Assembly: GCA_914767715.1 (NCBI GenBank)
Contig: OU612069.1
Span: 13,511,387 to 13,575,386 of the forward strand
Direction of reading: 5' to 3'
DNA: 64,000 nucleotides
Source: Membranipora membranacea
Taxonomy: Eukaryota > Bryozoa > Gymnolaemata > Cheilostomatida > Membraniporidae
The notes beneath the pieces were generated by a model. It was given only the letters and a program-made list of their open reading frames with translations, was not told where the DNA came from and searched no databases. Shown piece by piece: positions 58,500-64,000 of this stretch. The position numbers and the translations under genes were made by a program. The number at the start of each line of letters is the position of its first letter. Within the stretch, counting starts at the first letter, position 1.

Positions 58500-61400
58500 A
58501 GGGTTTCACACATTTTTACCTGTAGATAAACTTGTATTGGAGTTGTCTCTGTCTGCTAATCATTTGTGGAGCAATAGTAAACAACTCCATTTCATACTTT
58601 TTCATCCATCAGGGTTAAGCACTAGCCCCTCCCTCATCATGGGGTATGAATATGACCAACCAGAGTTTGCATGTGAATCTTTTCAATGAGTTTGCCTTTT
58701 CGCACAGGATAGCACTGGTGAAATTACATCTAGGTAACATTTACTCGACCTTATTCTTTGTATAAACTCCAAACTTAGTGAGATAAAACTGGTGCTAGCT
58801 AAGATCAATTTTCCCCAAAACAAGCTAAACTGAACTCTAGCTACTATTTACTCCTCCTGTGTTTGCAAATTTTTATGATCACCAGATAGCCGCCTAGGTC
58901 AAAAGACTGCAGCTATGACAGCACATTGATTAGTCTAACACTTGTTCCTATACAGGCGATCATACTCTGCTGAATCTGTTGGGTGAAAAGTTCCATTCAA
59001 AATGAAAATTATATTTGCTATTCCAGGAAAACTATATTAAATAGAGACCTTTAACCTGTGAGTCCATCAATTTGTTGTGTAGGCCTACTGCTGCTTAGAA
59101 TTTTCCCACTATCAACAATGATGATGAGCATGACGTCATTCAATATTTTACAATCTGCTCTCATGTACAATGTTTAAAACATAATTAAATAGACTAATCA
59201 TTGTGCAATTATATATAAACAGACTGATGTCGATAGAATATAAATTGGCCTCCTCCCATCACAAGGAATAATTATTATTTTCTTGTGTTTTGATCTTTAT
59301 CAATCCAAGAGATAGATTACCAAGCTGATTAATTTATAAATGGGCAGCAAATGGAATGAATCACTATATAATATATTATATACGCAACACCCAACATTAC
59401 ACGCACATCACAGAGGCAACAACATATATACACCACCCAACATAACATATGCATAAGAAGCAGTAACGATATCGTTGATATAATCGTTAGAATTCCTCAG
59501 AGAGGAGAAAGCCAGCTATAGTGGATGCCTGTCAAGCGTTAACAAGCCTTTAGAAGCTTTTTCATCTGGAGTTGATTTGAGCTTTCTGCTAGACAAGCAC
59601 TTGCACTGTGTTGTAATAGGCAAGCACCCTGCCCTGCGAACATCTTGTCCAGTTGAATGACAGTTGGGTCAGGTTGTCTGGCTCATCCTGGATAACAGTG
59701 AAGGTGTTGTCTTGATACATGGGGATCTATAATGTTCTCTGCTGCCTGAAAAAGCGGCAGCAATTTTACGAGACCAAGTCTCCTGCTAGCGATGACGGAA
59801 GCATCGGGAGGTTTTCAGGTATTTTTTAATTCTGATATTCTTGATTTTTGGTGTCATCGATTGTTATGGTAATACAATCCTGTTTCACTTTCCCAATCAT
59901 ATTCCTAGCCAGCCATTTCTCTTCTCTTGTCAAAGTCACAGTTATTTAAATCAAGCAGTCTCCAACTCCTTGTTTAAATGAATGAAAAAAGTTAAATTCT
60001 GGTGTCAAATTGGTTAAATGTTCAAAAAATAATTCTTGTGTCTATGAGAAGCTGAATCATTTTTCACCCACCTACTGGAGGGTGGACATAGGTTGTCTGT
60101 CAGCGTCAATCACCTCCTCTACATCCGGGGAAAGGGGTGTAGCTTCAGCACCGCAAACACAGCTCCGCACACAAAGAATTGACAGAAACAAAGAATACAT
60201 GAACAATGTCAACAAATGTTTTCGCAGGGGGTCAAAAAGTCTTACATCCCTGTTTTTGTTGGGTTGAAATAATGGTATTTAGATGCATCTGGGGAAAGGG
60301 GCGTAGCTCTATTTCACCGCCTCTGCTCTGAAGAAAACAGTTAACCAAACCACTAAATAACGCTAAAAAATGTCAAACTGATATTATTTAAGGTGGAGGG
60401 TGGAAAAAGAAAATGCTAATATAAAGTCTTACACCCCTGTGTTTGGTGGGTGGAGAGACCTTGTATTTAGACACCTCTTGGTGGTATAAATATGTTGATT
60501 TCTCCTTTTGTTTGTTTATCTGGTCTGACCTTTGTAAACACATACATGTACATCAGAGACTCAACACTGTGACAGTGAGACATTATAGAAGAAGACATGT
60601 ATCGGCATAACGAAAAAGGTAGTTTGTTTGTTTGATCCAGATTGTAGGTTGATTTAGTTTTTTGTCCTCATTCCGAGGGACTACAATTTTAGTATTGTGA
60701 CTGTACGATCATGTTAGTTCAGATTACGGTTGATTATCAGACTTGAGTTTGACGTTCACTCCACATCATGCCATGAAGACTGGTAGGTTTGTCTTTTATT
60801 CTGTACAGAGCTGGACTATTGTTTGGATATATATATAATGCGTTTTTTTTAATCTGGTCAATTGCATCTATTCCATAGGGCATAATCTAGAATTCGCTCC
60901 TTTTATCCATTGGGCCAGTGAAACTTTGAAAGTTACTTGAGTGCGTAGGTAGTTGCGCAGAATCGTCTGGGATTTTGTTTAGTTTACTGTTGGGCCTAGT
61001 GTTAGAGTTACAACTTTGAAAAAAGTCACTGATAGTGGCATTCCAAATTGCCCACTTTGCCTGCCTGGTCTGCGATAATGGATTGCTACTACCATAGTTT
61101 GAGCACAATATTATCTTGCTCTGTGGTTTGGAGTTGGAGAGGATTCTTTTTATAGTGGCTTGAGGTATCTAAGATTGTTTGAGTATAGCATACGCCAACA
61201 TCTGAAGATTTATGAATATTATTATAGAGTGTTTTACAAACATTTGTCTTACACAATAAACAAATTAACAGGATAAATATATACATTAATTCATGTAATA
61301 CATGCCATATACCAAGTGTAAGCTAGATATCAAAGCAGAGTATCTACCTTACTTTTTTTCTATAAAACTCTGTACAAACCTATAGCAGAGGGCTTTTTTG

Positions 61401-61940
61401 TGCATTATGGTTGGAAGGACATCTAACACTAACGGGGCCGGGGCCGTCGGGCGAGGGGCAAAAGTCTGGGGGGCTCAGACTAACACCTGAGGAAGTAGGA
61501 ATACCTGACCTGTCAGTCACCAAGTTGGGCAATACAACAAAGGGACTATAAAAATCAGTTTTGTAAAGATATTGATCAATGAGGGAATAATCTATTGCAT
61601 AAATTAGTGTTATTTATCTTAATTACTTGGTAATTCTCAATCATGCTCTAAGTGGCAGCCCTTCATTTCACTTCCATCTCACCTTAAAACTGTCAAAATA
61701 GACAGGCTGCTTTTGCCTATGTCAAACTTTTTCTGGTCCAAGAAGAGGCTTTCTCTTCTAATTATAATGAATTATACATAATTTGTTACCAAAGGAAGCA
61801 AGTAAATTAATAGATTATGCAAAGCTTGTTTCCAGCTAGCTTCCAGAAATCCCGTAATTTTGAACTTTTGATATTTCTGTTTCTGCTTTACTTGGAGACA
61901 GACCTGTCGTTTTGTTTCTTCTGAGTTGGATATTTTTGAA
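58500..61940. other. No gene recognised
   Basis: Includes a diverged repeat with agctaga/tggtgctagct ends (58725-58860), also seen in pieces at 28095, 30230, 31555, 38411, 38975 and 53580, and the 60115 duplication. A short GC-rich patch lies at 61432-61460. Confidence 0.4.
60115..60485 (+). repeat. Tandem duplication, about 170-bp unit
   Basis: catccggggaaaggggtgtagct ... gtcttacatccctgtttt ... gtatttagatgcatc is followed directly by a second copy with catctggggaaaggggcg, gtcttacacccctgtg and gtatttagacacctc. Confidence 0.75.
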
Positions 61941-62511
61941 AGATCATGGGAGCCTTGAAGCGTTTTCTGGAGTATTTTCTTGTTGTGTTTATTCGGTTCT
62001 CTTATAGAAAAGCAGGTAGCGTGACTTCGATATTATTTAACTGTCAATGGAGAACAAGAAGTTCAACTTGGTGCGGTTTTTTTATGCTTACAGTAGTTGT
62101 TTTAATTTATTGTCAGTCCGGGAATTTTCTTTATTATTTATTATGATCGGAATAATGGGCATCTAACATCACAAACATGAACAGCCAGCATTTGCTGTTG
62201 GACCTATCGCTTCACATATTATATGATGTGCACGGTAACGGGCTCTAGGATAGGATGGTTGTTTGGAGCTGACATACTCAATCTATTCCGTGGTTGTTGG
62301 TGTTGCCATTCCGTAAACGGGATTCCATAATGGAATGCTCCTGCCAGCGACCCGAATAATGTTGGTGAACTAATCCAGACACAAAAAGCTTTTTTGATTT
62401 ATAAACATAGCCTCAGTACCAAGTTCATAAAAGCAATTGCATTGCGGGACAGCCTTCTCTTCATTGAACCATGTTCGTCATTATATTATACAAGTTTTCC
62501 ACTTTCTTCAG

Positions 62512-62660
62512 ATGAGATAAAGAGAGATGGACTGAGCTCCGAGACTATAGATAAATATGAGAAGGTGGTACGTACTCGATGGATACGAGCTGTCATCATA
62601 CACATAGCCCTACTACTCTCTCTAATAGCTTACTCATTCATTGGTGCTGCCATCTTCCAG
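62512..62660 (+). CDS. TM1 exon of a probable two-pore-domain K+ channel (partial)
   Basis: After acceptor ctttcttcag, 49 codons end in phase 0 at GTAATT: EIKRDGLSSETIDKYEKVVR, TRWIRAVIIHIALLLSLIAY, SFIGAAIFQ. A cytosolic charged segment followed by one hydrophobic helix ending G-A-A-I-F-Q matches the first transmembrane segment of KCNK channels (..LL.Y...GA..FQ.LE). The selectivity-filter exons are not visible before the window edge. A candidate first exon at 61946-62010 (MGALKRFLEYFLVVFIRF, donor gca/gGTAGCG) joins in phase but has a weak donor. Other membrane proteins cannot be excluded. Confidence 0.5.
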
Positions 62661-62787
62661 GTAATTATGTAGCTTGTTGATAAGGCAAGGGTAGCACAGT
62701 AACCTCTCAAAATAAAAGCAAAAGTGGGTTGGCTGTGACAAGGGCATCATCAGGTAACATCTTCAAGGTAAGTTTTGTAGTGTTTTG

Positions 62788-62995
62788 ACTCACCAATCAC
62801 ATGATAATCTATCACATGTATATCTCTGATCGGTGTAAAATGAATTAGTTCTCTTTTAACTAGTAAAAATACTAATTACTTGATTTGGGAACTGCGGTCA
62901 ATTTCCTCAATTGGGGAAGGTACATGTTATAGGTACTCATATTAAGTTGACTAACAATACACATGGGAAATGTTGTTTCGATGTCCGTGGTAGTT
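62788..62995. mobile_element. MITE-like element, copy 3 (diverged half)
   Basis: caccaatcacatgataat, ctatcacatgtatatctc, tgatcggtg and gtacatgttataggtact follow the order of landmarks in copies 1 and 2, with more substitutions. Confidence 0.6.
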
Positions 62996-63204
62996 GTTTG
63001 ATAAGACAAGAGTATCTTTTTAACAAAACAATGGTGGGGCCAGAATGATGAGAATGATGATGAATGATGAGATCTTATGAGTAGGATTAACCTCGAAACA
63101 AGGTCAGATGATGCGCTGCCCTACAAGCTCTGAAAGTATAATCCTCCAAAAATGGCAAGAATATCAATGAATTCAGAATTTACCCATGGTATGTAATCAC
63201 CAAG

Positions 63205-63330
63205 GGGAGCGGCGTGGTGTAATTGGTAGGGCATGGGTCTTTCAATCGAGAGGTCTTTGGTGTCAGGAAGGGCATCCGACCTCAAATGTTCCTGTGCCAC
63301 TTTGATATACAGTCCATAGACCCATATTGA
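63205..63330 (+). mobile_element. tRNA-derived SINE-like element (family 2)
   Basis: gcgtggtgtaattggtag (box A) is followed by an anticodon-like arm gtctttcaatcgagag. The usual T-arm is replaced by a body with ggaagggcatcc, a word that I recall from bodies of several animal tRNA SINEs. No acceptor-stem closure. Confidence 0.5.
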
Positions 63331-64000
63331 TGCTATCGTAAACAAATGAGCCGAATAACATCAAGGATTCTCACATGGTATCACAGAGTTTCGAGACTAT
63401 GATTGAACATGAGTTTTTTTATGTAATCGCAAAGTATGTACATTAAAAAAAGGTGTGCATCAAGCTTTGACCTTCAGGTCACCCGTAAACTGCAGATAGT
63501 ATTTTTATGGGGCTGTTAGCTCATCGCTGCTCATAGTTAATGTAAATGCTGAAGTACTTATTGAATCAAGATTGTAATTCCATTTATGGCAGTCAATCAG
63601 GTACTTACTTTGGTGTGAAATGTACTCTTACTGGTATTTACCTACCTTACACTGACCTCACCTTAGGAGTGGCCTATAAAACAACCTACAACGGGACATT
63701 AACTATGGAAAGGAAATGTCATAGTTGTATTGATTGATTGATTGATCAATTGTTAAATCACAAAGCTCACAGACTTGGGATGAAAATAGGATATGATTTG
63801 GATTTGTAAACTAACAGAATGAATAAATTAAAGATCCATATCTGGAACTGGTGCTAGTTTAGCATTCTACACTGGCAAACGTGATCAAATGCCAGCGCCT
63901 ACTGAACTAACTCCCAACAAAATCTGTTATCTCAGCATCTGAATTTATTGCAACTCTCACAGAATCCCAGTCTAACTGCTCAGACAGCTCCAATGCGAGT

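Overview
This is an AT-rich, intron-rich metazoan nuclear window. There are no bacterial operons or ribosome-binding sites. Coding sequence sits in short exons with GT/AG junctions, and much of the rest is transposon debris, short inverted-repeat (MITE-like) elements, tRNA-derived SINE-like pieces and minisatellites. The gene types and repeats fit a marine invertebrate. I lean towards a sponge or another early-branching animal, but the sequence alone does not prove this.

Layout. 1-9.6 kb holds repeats, a decayed BEL/Pao LTR-retrotransposon fragment (2990-4079, minus) and one possible small intronless gene (6372-6713, minus). 9.6-11 kb is a broken non-LTR reverse transcriptase. 11.9-15.0 kb holds two divergent genes: a 259-residue intronless minus-strand protein whose 3' end carries a canonical histone-type stem-loop, and a plus-strand two-exon DDE-type transposase-like protein. 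17-25.2 kb is a tandem array of RING-finger gene copies in several stages of decay. One copy (23087-25161) has an intact RING exon that joins in phase to a coiled-coil exon. One decayed copy is interrupted by a retroelement fragment flanked by a 6-bp target-site duplication.

The best-supported gene is a complete class B scavenger receptor (CD36/SCARB/LIMP-2 family) on the minus strand, 46111 to 29686. Thirteen exons join in phase into about 504 residues with two membrane anchors, and the cysteine spacing matches vertebrate CD36. Its introns carry several MITE-like palindromes and SINE-like pieces.

49.5-57.9 kb contains exons of unknown genes, including a duplicated pair (55862 and 57524). 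At the right edge (62512-62660, plus) a TM1-type exon resembles the start of a two-pore-domain K+ channel and runs off the window.

No CRISPR, rRNA, intact tRNA or prokaryote-style system is seen. The most unusual observation is the histone-type mRNA 3' end (stem-loop plus purine-rich downstream element) on a TATA-bearing, intronless gene that is not a histone.
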